Source of the DNA: Zingiber officinale
Lineage: Eukaryota > Streptophyta > Magnoliopsida > Zingiberales > Zingiberaceae
Direction: 5' to 3'
Length of the DNA: 64,000 bases
NCBI RefSeq assembly: GCF_018446385.1
Contig: NC_055988.1
Span: 165,552,209 to 165,616,208, forward strand
A model generated the notes under the pieces. The model was not told where the DNA came from and searched no databases. It saw nothing but the letters and a program-made list of their open reading frames with translations. This document shows, in pieces, positions 23,105-34,754 of the stretch. A program made the translations under genes and the position numbers. How positions within the stretch are numbered: position 1 is the first letter of the stretch; the number at the start of each line of letters is the position of its first letter.

Positions 23105-23580
23105 TCATGCATGACATCGACATCGATAACGGTAGGCACTATTGATCGGGTCACTCTCATCAACCGGAACCTGTTCAGCACTGCACTTGAATCGGCAACC
23201 TCTGCACTCATTGTAGGTGCAAAGTGGAACTCTAGACCCTATCATCAGTCTTCTAGTATTCACATTGCTGAATCTCAGTAGCGACTTTTCACGGCTTTCT
23301 TCCTAGTAATGCAAGTGCAGTCACTTACACAAATGTGAGTCAAGAAAATAAGGAGTTTTCGATTCTTACATGCTTCGGAAACTCCATGACCGGAAGGAGA
23401 TTCGACCCGTAAACAAGTGTTTCGGAACCTGCAACATTGTCAAGACAGATAATTCAATCAAAATTCCAACAAAACTTTGATTAATTAAAGAGAAAAAGGA
23501 GTTTCATGACCAGGTTGTAGAAGTGCCAGAAAGAGAGCAAGTGAAAGGAGAATGACCAGGTTGGTGATGAAGTTCTCCAT
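23105..23580 (-). CDS. EPFL9: STOMAGEN / EPFL9-like secreted peptide precursor, three exons
   Basis: The model is three exons on the minus strand: 23580-23511, 23428-23370 and 23302-23105, joined in frame to 108 residues (STOMAGEN of Arabidopsis has 102). Residues 1-23 (MENFITNLVILLSLALFLAL...) are a signal peptide. A variable pro-region follows, ending in the dibasic-type site TRRLMIGS. The mature part of about 45 residues has six cysteines in the EPFL9 pattern, with the diagnostic CTYNECRGCRFKC and DPINSAYRYRCRC. In Arabidopsis this mesophyll-made peptide promotes stomatal formation by competing with EPF1/2 at ERECTA/TMM receptors. The second donor is GTAAGA, but the first is a weaker GTCATG, so the exon 1 edge could shift slightly. 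Introns are short (about 82 and 67 bases), and no poly(A) trace or frame damage is present. The family call is strong. The Cys count and order are intact, and only the last residues (RCRCHA) differ from the usual HR end. Confidence 0.9.
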
Positions 23581-23769
23581 TACTGAAGCAAAATTAAAAG
23601 AAATGGAGTGCAGTGGAAAGGAGCAAAGGAAGAAGCTATAAAGGAGTGATAGATGATGAAGATCTCTGTCGTCAAAAACAGTAGAGCTTGTGTTTTGATC
23701 TGGTGGTTTTGCCCCACCGTTTATTGCTGAATGAATAAATATTAAACAAATGGAAGTTTTAAACATGGC

Positions 23770-26280
23770 GCCAACTTTTGTGCACTGTTTACAGTTTTCT
23801 AGAGTTCTCTACAGAATTTTCTTTGTAAAGTTAAATGAATTATATATGTTGTCTATCAATTGGTAAAATTTTCATTGATCTTCTTTACCAACAGTTGTTT
23901 TATTTGGTTGGTAAAAATGTACCTACGAACGCGTATAACCCTAACATTTAACTTTATCGTTCTTGAAGAATCCTTGGGAAATGAATGATGCATGACAAAT
24001 ATAGGAGGATTCAATTTTTAATGATTTATAACTTTTGATTAGATATCGGATCGACATTGAGTACATGCATAACTCTTTTAAAGATCTACATTTGTTACTA
24101 GTTGAAATTCATAATCGTCAAATTTTATATCCAAAAAATATCATTTAATATTTTTTCGGAGTCGCAAAACGTCTTTTTTACTATTTTAATCATTTCAATT
24201 TTTATGATATTTAGGATATTTTTCGATAGTATTTATAATTTAGAGTTTATTTATATAATGGTCATGTTTAATTGTTTATGTATTTATCCTTTATATTGAA
24301 TAAAATTTATTCCTTAGGATAAAATTTAGAGAACGACTTTATTTTTTCAACAATTTCTCTTTTATCTTCTCCATAGAATAATTATTATTTTATCCGACAT
24401 CAAATTATACCGTCTATAAATAGGTAACCTTTTCAATAATATATTACTACTTTATGAATCTTTTCTATATAACCGTGATTTGATTTAATTTGGTCGTAAA
24501 AAGAGAAACAAGACTAAATCTTGTAAAAATGAATGAAAAACATATTGAAAATGACTATGAGAGTTTAGTTCCACAGGAGTTTCACAATTTTGAGACCGAT
24601 TGCATGCGTGAAAAAGAGCCTCTCACTCATGCATGTTTAAACTAAATTCTCATATCGAAAACTGTTTGATAGAAGTAAAACCTCTGTGAATCGGATTTGA
24701 TGTTCAAAGAAAACATGAAAAAAGAGGGTTTCCTGTTTGAGACAGTGGCAACGTCTTGTATCATTGATCCATGTCCCTTACTGTAGAAGCATCCAAACAT
24801 GCATCTGCACCTGCTTCTGATTCTGATTCTGCTGTATGATTTTTTTTCTGGCGGCATTTGGCTTGTTCTAACTTGGGCCAGCTTTCTTGCTGCTCATGTG
24901 ACCATCTCCTTTACGAACATGTCTTCCAGCATTAAATATTAAATAGTGATCGGAGAAAAACAAAAAGAAAAAGAAGAAGAAGAAGTTGATTGAGAGTTTT
25001 TAACTTCAGCAACTACAAGTTTTTAACTCCGCTGAAGGAAGGCTAGCTGTAGAGGTTGGTTTAGGGTTGAAGTGGCATAGTTTGGCTTGATTGAGGTCGT
25101 CGAAGAGATTGTGAGTTAGTTTTGATGGAAGTTGCTCGTGCCCTTAGAACAGTGTGTGTCCTGTTGATGGGAAAGCTGGGTCGAATGTGCTTCTATTAAG
25201 AAATTATTGTTGCAGTAAAAGAAATTATTGTTGCAGTAAAAGATAAGTTATCAGGTACCAAATGTGTCAATCCATGGGAGCTATCAAGAAACTATTATAG
25301 CTATTGTGATGGTTAATTATTGTAGGATTTTGCTTCTTCAATTATGCTCTTGTTAGAGAATTATATTGTTGTCGTCGAAGAACTCGATCCATAAATCTTT
25401 TAATAAATTAGAGAACGAATACAAGACGCATACACTCGCTTTTCTTATGAAACTATTTACTCTCATTATGGTGACGCACACAAACTAAACAAAGGTTCCT
25501 CTAGAGTATAATGGATTCCTTAATAATATTATTTCCAAAGTGTACGCTTGAAAATAAATTTAAATATTTAGATTTATTCAAACTCGATAATTAAATATTT
25601 ATATATTGTTACTATGATATAATAATATAAAATAACACTCTGAAAATAAGTAACTTTGAGAGGAAGAGTTTTTTTTTAATGAAAATGCTGAATTGTTTAT
25701 ATAGAATAATGTTTTATAGTATTTGAATCATTATGACATGATTTTCGATCACAATCTTTCATTCAACATCAAAATACATTAATACATGAAGGGACACCAT
25801 AAAATAACTGTTGCAAAACAATTATATCCTTGTTCCTTCCCTTTTCTGATTTATGAAAATCACCAATATTTTTAAGAGGATATTTCAGGTATCAAATTAG
25901 TAGAGGAGTATTGTTTTAATAAGTTTTGATAATATAGATAATTAGGATGACCTTTTTGATTTTTTTTTTTTTAAGTTAAAGACTGAAAGCATTGAAGGGG
26001 AGGTTGTTTGATATATTGAAAGTAATGGAATTGCAATGATTCGTTCTTTCTATGATTTTTTATTTTAATATTTGGATGGATAATTTGATATGAAATATTT
26101 TATACTTTAAAAATGAAAATCTTTTGATCTAATATAATATTCATTGATAAGTTATTATTTTAAATTAAAGAATAAATTTTTTTTAATGGACTGTTATTGT
26201 TGGAAAATCATTAAAAAAATAATAAAAAAATTCACATAGATAAAAGCAATTTGCAGAAAGGCACCCGTTTTTTTAAATAA
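23770..26280. other. Intergenic, no gene seen
   Basis: AT-rich upstream flank of the EPFL9-like gene. It contains a short duplication of AAGAAATTATTGTTGCAGTA (about 25198-25241) and T/A tracts. The ORFs present are short and without family resemblance. Confidence 0.55.
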
Positions 26281-26284
26281 TTGA

Positions 26285-26720
26285 TTAGATATGATACAAC
26301 AACATCCACGCGGCGCGATGGACGACGTCAGTCAAATCGCAAGCGGAAGCGGGAAGTTGCAAACGAAAGGCAAAGCCAGCACCAACCGCTGCGGCGGCGA
26401 CGGCAGCGCCGGCGACTGCACCGAGCACCCATGCCTTCCCCCCACAATCTCCACCAGCAGTCTCCCCATCGGCCCCAACACCTCCGCCACCACCCGCCAC
26501 CTCAACGACGCCCACCGCACCGCCACCCTCCCCCGCCGCCGCCCGCCGCCCAGCCTCACAGTCTCCCCTCGCCGCCGTCGCAGCCTCACCGTCCTCCCGC
26601 CCAGCGCCACCACCATCACCGCCATCTGCTGCTGGTCGCTGATGATTAGCCGCTGCTTGTTATAAGCAAGTGGCTCCTCCTCATCGAGCACCATGAGGGA
26701 GAGCGTGAGATCAATCATTA
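26285..26720 (-). other. GC-rich island, possible small CDS or gene relic (unrecognised)
   Basis: About 400 bases of sharply higher GC in AT-rich surroundings. The minus strand is open for 128 codons (26332-26718, MIDLTLSLMVLDEEEPL...) and, in another frame, 76 codons (26285-26515, Gly/Ala-rich). The plus strand is also open in two frames. Simultaneous openness of several frames is what GC-rich DNA gives by chance. The acidic, non-repetitive start of the 128-codon frame is the most protein-like part. No domain was recognised. It may be the first exon of a gene, a relic, or non-coding. Confidence 0.25.
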
Positions 26721-26940
26721 AAGTGGAAGGGAATCATAATTAAGTAATTAAAGCAAATAATTAGAATACTAATTAGTTAGTATCAAGGGATAATTTTATT
26801 GGGCTCGAATCACTCGTGGTAATAGACCATCCATATGTAGTTTCTAATTTATCTCAGTGACCGATAGAAAATTTACATTAAGCTACACAGATAGAAAAGT
26901 GTAATTCCAACCCTACAACTTGCTTGTTATTGAAATGATT

Positions 26941-27062
26941 TCTTCCCCATGTCTTGGTCATTTGCACTAATAGTTAGTAGTCATCCGTGATTTACCTCCT
27001 CCGTGTTGGTCTAGGGATGGATTGACGGAGGCGCTGGGGGCGAGTGAATCAACTTTTTGCCA
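26941..27062 (+). mobile_element. SINE-like retroposon (copy 2) with 18-bp target duplication
   Basis: A 122-base insert is flanked by the perfect 18-bp direct repeat CTTGTTATTGAAATGATT (26923-26940 and 27063-27080). Long, variable-length target duplications are typical of LINE-driven retroposition. The 3' half (GTGTTGGTCTAGGG...GCGCTGGGGGCGAGTG...CTTTTTGCCA) matches copy 1 at 15615-15678. No pol III box A was identified, so this is probably a 5'-truncated or divergent SINE. Family not assigned. Confidence 0.7.
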
Positions 27063-27080
27063 CTTGTTATTGAAATGATT

Positions 27081-28260
27081 AATATTGATGAATTTTCAGT
27101 TCGGTAGGACCGATCTAGGAATTAGAATGGGGCTTGATAATAAATTATTAAAGAGGTGGACCGAATTTTAAAGATAGAAGAGAAAAATTTTAGTAAACTA
27201 AATAAAAAACTTATCTAGATAATAAAAATAGCCCTGCTTAAGATTCGTCTCTGTATTTAGCAACTCTTAGTGACAATGGTGCAACTCCTCCGCTAATTAA
27301 AGTATTAGAGATAAAATGATTTGCACATGAAGCCGACGAGGCCACTTTGGAGGCATCTCCAAAGCCATTGTGTGACATTATTCTTTGTTTAGTTTAATAT
27401 GCCTTGGTTTAGTTAATCATGTTCCTTAATCAATTTTAAACAACCTACTCAATCATTGATTTTGAAAATCAAATATAACAAATTGCAAGTTGGGTGTTAA
27501 GAAAACTAAATTTGATCGCCACCGCCGCCGACTTATTATCTCGAATATATTTGGTTATAAGACACTCATACCTAGTTTACTTGGGAGGATGGATAATAGG
27601 GAGATGAACCACTAGTAACGAAAGGAATTTGTGATAGAAAGGACAAGTGGATGGACTAGCCTAGATTACTTATGTCGAGAATAGAAAGAAAGAAGTGACT
27701 GAACATGAACTAGAACAAAACTCCTCAAAGAATCATGCACTCCGCCGGTGTGTACCGAGAAAGACCAGCTTACAACTTATTGTGTCATGTGTCAACTCCG
27801 GCCGGTCATTGGGGTTACTTCATTTGCTTATTATCGTCACCTTCTGAAGGGAGATCCATCATTCTGTAAGCTTGATGCTGCTTATGCTAATCTTTCTCAC
27901 AGGAACAAACTAACTTTCTTTCCCTTCCTCATCAACTCATGCCTTCACTTGAATCTCTTGCAGTGGCGCCGCAAGGTCATTTAATTTGCTACATCTGCGA
28001 GCAAGCTTGCGGCCGAAAGGTCGATCTGCGAGCGGCCAAAATATATTATATTTTTATTTGATAGATTTAACTAAACTTGAGACTAATTTTTATTTAATCC
28101 ACTACCACTACCACTAACACTAATTATATTCAACTCCATCAGATTGGTCAGCTAAGAATCATCTGTATTGGAACTATGGAATTTTCTCTGTCAAGGGAAA
28201 TAAGTCTACAAAGATCTATAGATGTTTACATGATTATAAATTTAATCCTGCAACCAAAGA
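27081..28260. other. Intergenic, no gene seen
   Basis: Mixed AT-rich sequence with a 78-codon frame at 27748-27984 that matches no recognised family. No element ends were found. Confidence 0.45.
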
Positions 28261-28267
28261 ATTACCT

Positions 28268-28502
28268 GATCATCTAACTTTTCGATCCTCTTGCAGTTGC
28301 GAAGGGCTATAGATGCATGCATCAGCCTCTCCAGATTTGAGCATTACCACACCAGGACAATCCAACAGCTTTACTTTATTATCTAACTGAATTTCTTGCA
28401 TTGATTTGGTTAATCCTGGAGTAGCACCAACATTGACAGACAGCATGTGATCTCTTCAAACTGTTCTGCCCAACATTCGGGAGTCCAACGATACCCGCAG
28501 TG
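28268..28502 (-). pseudogene. Nucleostemin/GNL3-like GTPase pseudogene, GTP-binding exon
   Basis: Minus-strand translation in three successive frames gives the circularly permuted GTPase core of the nucleostemin/GNL3 (NSN1) family. It reads [20 protein letters not shown], then [18 protein letters not shown]...[17 protein letters not shown], then [16 protein letters not shown]. The G1 lysine is changed (GLPNVGQ for GLPNVGK). Frames shift near SHAV and at a duplicated GCATGCATC. Splice signals remain at both sides (TTGGCAG before, CAGGTAATT after), so it is an unprocessed genomic exon and not a retrocopy. The amino-terminal part of the same family lies at 34.8-35.1 kb on the same strand. GNL3 proteins act in nucleolar ribosome assembly; this copy cannot. 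Confidence 0.8.
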
Positions 28503-28884
28503 ATCCAAACTTAAGCTGCCAATAAAGGGAAAAAAAATCCAATTAACATGACAGAGGAGATACAATTATTTTTGCTGCATGGATGAAAGAAACTAAATAT
28601 CACATGTCCAAGGGATCCACCGATTAACTCCTGTCTTCAAATAAATTCACAGAATTAAACCCAACTGTATATCATTTTGTAGAGAAATTGAATTAACTGT
28701 ATAAGTGAAAAGCATACTCTTAGCTAGCTTAGTAATCTCATACTTATCCATAATTTATACTAATAGTAATAATTAGACTATATGGTTTTATCAATTATCA
28801 TTTTGAGGAAAGGGCGGCCTACAGCCTTCATTACTATGATATGTAATAACAACCTATATATAATATAAAGGGCAAAAATCAAAA

Positions 28885-29240
28885 GGGCCGTCCCACTTTA
28901 ATTTTTTATCAAAAAGATATTCCACCCATAATTTAGCCATGTATAATTATCCAACTGTCCTCTAGTTCTCATTATTTATTATCTCCCGCCTAAATCCTGA
29001 GTCGGTAGGGCGCGTTATAGCAACTATGATTTTGTAGCTTAATACAACATATATAGCAATTAGAATTTTGTAACTGGTATAAGCTGTCCGACCAAGTTAG
29101 AATTTAGACGGGAGATTTAGATGGAAGATAATAATGGGAATGGTACTCAATAGTACTAGAGGGTAATTGGGTAATTAAACATAGCTGAACAATGAGATAG
29201 AGCACTCTTTTGTTTAAAAAAAAATTTAAAGTATGGTGCC
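28885..29240. mobile_element. TIR/foldback element A (paired with 29389-29755)
   Basis: The left end GGGCCGTCCCACTTTAATTT and the right end, reverse-complemented (GGGCACCATACTTTAAATTT), form inverted termini. Further inside, 'tcccgcctaaat' on one side pairs with 'atttagacgggaga' on the other. The centre holds TGTAGC/GCTACA-type motifs. No ORF and no clear target duplication. Closely related in layout to element B just to the right. Confidence 0.55.
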
Positions 29241-29388
29241 CAGTGCCTCCCGGGGAATAAGAAGTGTAAGGATAAGAATAAAGGATATTTGTCCCAAAAA
29301 TATCATACAAACAATTAAAAACTTAATGATAATGTTTTAAGAAAATATAATAGTTGAAAAAAAGTATCTATCTTTATTTTTTATCATA

Positions 29389-29755
29389 GGGTAACGTCCC
29401 ATTTTGATTTTTTATCAACGTGGATTCAACTCTAAATGATAATGTGAATGTTAGGTGACCAAGTTGAATCTATATTGTAGTAACTACAATTTCGTAGCTA
29501 CTACAATACTGTAACTGTTACAACATATGTAACAGGTACATATGTAACTGTAGCTATTACAACATATGTAACAGCTATAATTTCGTAGTTGCTATAAAGC
29601 ATCTAACCGGTTCAAAATTTAGGCAGGAGATTTTGATGAGAAATAATAATAAAAATGATATTGAATAGTACCAAAGGGCAATTAGGTAATTATACACGAT
29701 TGATCAATGAGGTAGAGTGTCCTTTTGATAAAAAAAAAAATCAAAATAGGACGCC
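29389..29755. mobile_element. TIR/foldback element B
   Basis: The ends GGGTAACGTCCCATTTTGATTT and (reverse-complemented) GGCGTCCTATTTTGATTT are inverted. The interior carries the same landmarks as element A ('gaatagtac...agggcaattaggtaattata', 'ggcaggagattttgatgagaaataat') and a run of AACATATGTAACAG repeats. It is another copy of the same family 150 bases from element A. Confidence 0.6.
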
Positions 29756-29759
29756 TTTG

Positions 29760-30920
29760 ATGATTTGGAAGAAAAAAAGGACATCCATTTATTTTTTCCC
29801 TAATATAAAAGACTATACATAGAGGAAGCAAGGGCTTTAGTGTGCAAGGTTGTTTGAGACAGTGAACTAAAACACCAAATCTCAAAATCAGAACCATAAG
29901 AGGGGGCCTAAGACACGAAAGATTCAATAAACTAAAACAAAAAATATCGTAAACACAACACGAGTATCACACGGAGAAAACATCAAAATCAACCAAATTT
30001 GTCAAACTCAATCAAACCTAAAAAACTTGATTGTTGTATGGTTTTAGAAAACATCCCATGTTTGACCTTTGTTCTTGTGTTATACATTTAAAAGCTACAG
30101 CAGGCAGCTCTTCTCTAAGATATCCGAGCCACTTCTAGGAACCATTTTTTTGTCCCTCTCTTCCTTCTTTTAGGATATCCTATTTTGTTTTGTTTGTGTT
30201 TTGTATATGCACCTTAAAACCAATGAAGACATGCATAGAGAAAATGTACTATTTCCATTTTGCAATGTCTACTAAATGGTAAAGCTGTGCTATTCATCTT
30301 CAATGAAGACTTGAAAAGAGAGCATGGTCTCAATTGACAGCCTCTTTCGCCTATATCAAAATGCAAGTGATCATAATAAAAGTATACTTAAAGAGATTTT
30401 CAAAATTCACAAAATTTGTGAGAAAACAGATTTGTATATTCAAAATTGTCATATGCACTACGCATCTTAAAAATATACAAATACAATAAACCAGAATGTG
30501 TTAGGTAACTTGTGCCATTGCATATAAATATTTAAGAGATAATAGAACCATAGTAAAAGATCACTAAGTTCAAACAAATAAAAGCTTTGAGAGATAGTTT
30601 GATGCTAGGATGATAATTGTTGTTGCTTTGATATGTGTCTTTTTGTTTTTTCTTTCATCTTGACCTGACCTTCTTAGAACTAAACATAGGAGAAGTAAGC
30701 ATGCTCAATAGACAATACAGATACTATGAGATAATCATGTCGAACTAGAAAAAGAACTAAATTCATGTTATCATCATCAACTAGAATACACATCAACTGC
30801 TAGAATACAACCAAAGGATAATCAAAACAAAATTTCAGTTGCAATGACCATCAAGATTTACTCTTTATCATGTAGATGAATGATTACATTCAGAACATAC
30901 ATGTTATTGTAAGATGACTT
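29760..30920. other. Intergenic, no gene seen
   Basis: AT-rich with no ORF or repeat of note. A short tract near 29860-30000 looks like TE flank without ends. Confidence 0.45.
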
Positions 30921-30924
30921 AATT

Positions 30925-31265
30925 AGGGCATCTCCAAAGGAGATTTTTTCCCGCTTATTTATCTTTCTCTTTCCTATGTGCCATCAAAATTAAGGAAGCT
31001 AGGTTCGAAACCCAGCTTTTTAGTCTCTTTCTTCATTTTTGGTGAGGGCCACCAAAAAACCCAAAAACCCAAATCACCATTGGAGATGTCCTCTCCAACG
31101 AAGGTTTTTTCCAAGTTTTTTAGATTTCTCTTTTGTATGTGCCATCAAAAATTAAGAAGCTGGGTTCGATTTTTCAAACCCAGCTTCTTAGTCTCTTTCT
31201 TCATTTTTGGTAGGGGACACAAAAAAAAAAAAACCAAAAACCCCTCTTCACCATTGGAGATGCCT
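30925..31265. mobile_element. Tandem dimer of a MITE (AGGGCATCTCCAA-type ends)
   Basis: The whole unit begins AGGGCATCTCCAAAGG and ends CCATTGGAGATGCC. The middle junction reads CCATTGGAGATGTCCTCTCCAACG, i.e. a right end followed at once by a left end. Each half (about 30925-31088 and 31088-31265) contains GTGCCATCAAAA...AAGAAGCTGGGTTCGA and CCCAGCTTCTTAGTCTC, which are inverted copies of each other. Two elements therefore lie head to tail sharing one junction. Confidence 0.75.
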
Positions 31266-31526
31266 TATAAAGCACTAATAGAAAAATCAAAGACCACCAC
31301 TGCTAAGATCCAGCTGCAACTTTGGTAAAAAAGGACCAAGCCCACTAAAAGAATGAGTACCATAAAGTAACTATTAGTCAAGAGAACCGTCAATTTGGGT
31401 TAGACTCATCGGATTGACACGTCCCGCCAAATAATTTAAGTCGGTTGGATTGTAATTTCACCAACCCATCATTTGGCGAGTCTACATGAGCCAACCCGTG
31501 TGGGTTACTGGTCCAAGCTATTGGTG

Positions 31527-33195
31527 CAATCGATCTCCAGGGTTTTGATGTTTATTTGACAATATGTTTAATGGAATTTGATCAACGTTGACTTAGTTAA
31601 GTGAGAAATCTAATAAGATCAAGGTTGATCGGATTAGCAAAGGGAAAGTCTCATCAGGTCAAGATTGACCAGATGACTAGTAAATGAAAAATTCACTCAA
31701 TTAAGGTTGACCGAATGGCTGACAAAGGGGAAAATCTAAGTAGGTCAAGGTTGATCGGATGCTTGACAAGGAAAAAGTCCAAGCGGGTCAAGGTTGACAG
31801 GATGTCTGGCAAAGGTAAAGTCTAGACAGATCAAGGTTGACCACATGTCTGATAAAGTTAAAGTCTAGACAGGTCAAGGTTGACCAAATATTTGGTAAAG
31901 GAAAAAATCCAAGTAAGTCAACGTTGACTGGATGCTTGGCAAAGGGAAAACCCTAGGGGAATAAACCCTAGGTGGTAAGAAGTCTTGGATGAGTGACTCC
32001 AAGTAAGTGTGACCGAAATAAGGTTTCCGATCGTGATCAACAAGACCAACGTGGGCAACCAAAGTATAAGTTGCTAATATTAATTTACTTTACTATTTAT
32101 ATATATTGTGCTAATGTGGTGCTGTAGGAAAATCTTAATGGATCAGGTCGATCGGACACTAAGCAGAAGAAGAAGTCCAAACAGGTCAGTTGAACCGGAT
32201 GTTTGGTGGATAAGTAAGGTAAGTCTTGGAGATGCCTTTCATTCTGGAAGACAATGAGGACACATCCTAGTTGGTATAATCTTAGGCGTTGATCCAACTA
32301 AAGAAAATAACGGAGGTTTCTAAATCGAGACTATACATAACTATCAGTATGATTCATGCATACTTATATTTCTAACTCTATTTTGCAAGATGATTATTCT
32401 TATTATTGTGCTAACTTGTTTTGCAGAAAAATAAAGACTTGGTTGACTGACGGATTTGATCGACCGAACATGACAGTTCAGTTGACCAATCCAAACAGAT
32501 AAGCACAAATCATATTCGAATCCAGCAAAAAAAAAAAATAAAGGTTCAGTCGACTGATCAGGAGGATCAGTCGATCGAACGCATATGAAAAGAGCAGATT
32601 GGATGAGATTAGATCAAACGGTAAAGAAAGTTATGGTCTACTCAACTAATAAGGAGTATCGGTCGACCGAATAAGCAGATTACACGAGATTGATCTAATC
32701 GGATCAAAGCAAGCAAGGAAAGATCAGGATCCAATCGACTGATAGGGCGTTCACCGGATGTTTGGTCGACCGAATAGAGGCTATAAAAGAAGTCTGGGAT
32801 CCAAGGCTTAAAAATCATTCTCTCATTGATCTCTCCCTAGTTCGTGCAAGCTCTGCTACTGCTATGCCAAGAGGCTCTACCTACAACGAAATTCTACATC
32901 CTACGTTGTCGGTATATTTATTACTTACATTACTTACATTTAAATTAAAGAGTATCTTCATCCTTTGTACGGTTTTCTCCTCCTCTAAAAGTTTTTTGGA
33001 AGGAGAACATTAGTGAATTGCCTATCCAAAACGGTTCAAGAGATCATAGGCCTTAGAGTAGCAGTCGCTGAACTGTGAACCAAGTAACCAACTGAGTCTT
33101 TCGTACTTTATTTTTTCTGCTACGTATATCTATTTTGTTTTGAAGAAAAGAAGTTTTCAACAAGTGATATTCACCCCCTCTATCCCACGATCTGG
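31527..33195 (+). mobile_element. Copia-type LTR, plus orientation
   Basis: The start (ATTGGTGCAATCGATCTCCAG) is the plus-strand counterpart of the LTR end at 9711. A TATAAAAG box is at 32782-32789, followed by a short leader. The end region reads TGATATTCACCCCCTCTAT near 33160-33180, resembling the reverse complement of the copia LTR start at 15933. No internal domain adjoins it. The inner block 31590-31960 is a degenerate ~50-55-bp tandem repeat of GGTCAAGGTTGACC...AAAGTC units. Confidence 0.55.
31590..31960. repeat. Degenerate ~50-55-bp tandem repeat inside an LTR
   Basis: The phrase 'aaagtctagacaggtcaagg' followed by 'ttgaccggatg..tggcaaagg' recurs about seven times with substitutions and small length changes. 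Related phrases occur in the LTR fragment at 9.7-10.0 kb. Confidence 0.75.
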
Positions 33196-34220
33196 TCCTA
33201 TACAGGCAAGCTGACACATGGCTGGCTCGGGTTGGCCTACGGGCTTTGGAAAAAATTCCAAAGGAAAATTCAAAACAAGTCGAACACTTAAAGTCCAAAG
33301 ACACAAAGTAAACTGTCCCTGATCCAATGGCTGAGATGGTTCCCAAATCCGAATTGATCAAATGAAACAAAAGGCCAAAAGCCCTTCTCAGTCTCTCACT
33401 TGTAAAACCCTATCCCTACCCCATTCATCTCGTCGCTCGCCGCATCCCTCATGAATCACCTACGAAGACCCGAGAGACCGACTATCGGGCAGTCCCTGAT
33501 CAGTGATCCTCAAGCTCAAATCTCACCAATTTGGCAACCCCTGATCTACATTCTCCAAGCTCTTGTTTGATGTGAGACTTTTTGCTTCGTTTCCTTCTAT
33601 TTCCAGTTTAGGGTGAAGTCTAATTGCTTGATGTAATTCCTTTCTCGTAAACGCAAGCCAAAGCCAAGACAAGATAAGAGAATCCATCGGTTCTTGACTT
33701 CTTGTCTTCGAGATCCTAATTACAAGCCAAGAAAACATCAACTTGTTTCCGCAAACCAAGCAAGAACCCAATTTCTCTTCCTCTTCCTTTGTGCGGATGA
33801 ATCATCCTTGCCGAATTCAAATTTCAAACCCACCCAAACAGCTTGGGTTCCTTCTGCCAACCAACCCTAAATCCCAAAAACAAAACCCCCAAATTACCCT
33901 CATTCCAACCCTCCATTTAGAAAATTCACAATAAATAGAGCAGATGATGAAGAAAGTTTGTATTTGCTTCCTAAGCTTCTCTCTTGTATTTTCTTCTTTT
34001 TTCTACGTTTGTGGTTTGCACACCTACTTGTAGAGTTTTGTCTTTCCTTCTATTTACCTGTTTTTGCATTTTGCCTTATTTAATTGATTGTATGAAACTA
34101 TTGGTATTTTAAGTGTGAGGTTTGATTTTTTTTTTTTATACAAGACTTTGTATTCATATAAATCATGCAAATTAGATATACAAAGCCCTGAATCTGATAA
34201 CCTCGTAAATATAGAATATA
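33196..34220. other. No clear gene; short promoter-like stretch
   Basis: Around 33405-33415 AAAACCCTATCCC resembles a telo-box, as found in promoters of translation-related plant genes. It is followed by a pyrimidine-rich, TC-laden stretch to 33560. No coding exon could be attached to it. Confidence 0.35.
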
Positions 34221-34223
34221 TTC

Positions 34224-34616
34224 AGGTGAGTATTTGGTTAAAACCGAACCGAATTAATTGAAACGAATTAATTTTTTTTGGAACAAACCTAATTGACCGA
34301 ATTTGAAAAAAAAACTAACTAACTAAACTGATAAGAAGACCGAATTAATCGAATCTGTTAAAAAATTCAATTTTTTTAATAAAATTCAATTTCTTTTTAT
34401 AAAATTCGATTTTGGTCTCAAAAACCGGGTTTAAAAATTTAGTTTTGTCTAAAAATTCGATTAATTCAGTCTATTCGATTTAACAGAATAAGAAATTTGA
34501 AAATTGAAACCGAACAAAATTAATAGATTTTTTTTATAAAAAACTGAATTTCTGAATAAACCGAATTTTAAAATTGTGTTAGTTTGTTCGGTTCAACCGA
34601 ATTTTTGTTCACCCCT
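34224..34616. mobile_element. TIR/foldback element (AGGGGTGAACAAAAATTCGG-type ends)
   Basis: The left end AGGTGAGTATTTGGTTAAAACC pairs with the right end, reverse-complemented AGGGGTGAACAAAAATTCGG. The interior repeats CCGAATTAAT/ATTAATTCGG on both arms. No target duplication was recognised and no ORF exists. Confidence 0.55.
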
Positions 34617-34754
34617 AAAATGTATTAGCATTTATTCTGCAATAGCATTCATCATCCAGCTTTTCTCGGACTCGTGAACCGGCCCGCCTAACTCGCAACC
34701 CCTCTTGCCCCACCAAATGATGGATTTTTGATGGGTCAACCCAGCCCGTCATAG

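Noticed and set aside
26291-26665. Plus-strand ORFs of 122-124 codons
   Set aside because: They come from a GC-rich patch where both strands are open in several frames. Pro/His/Arg-rich low-complexity product and no motif.
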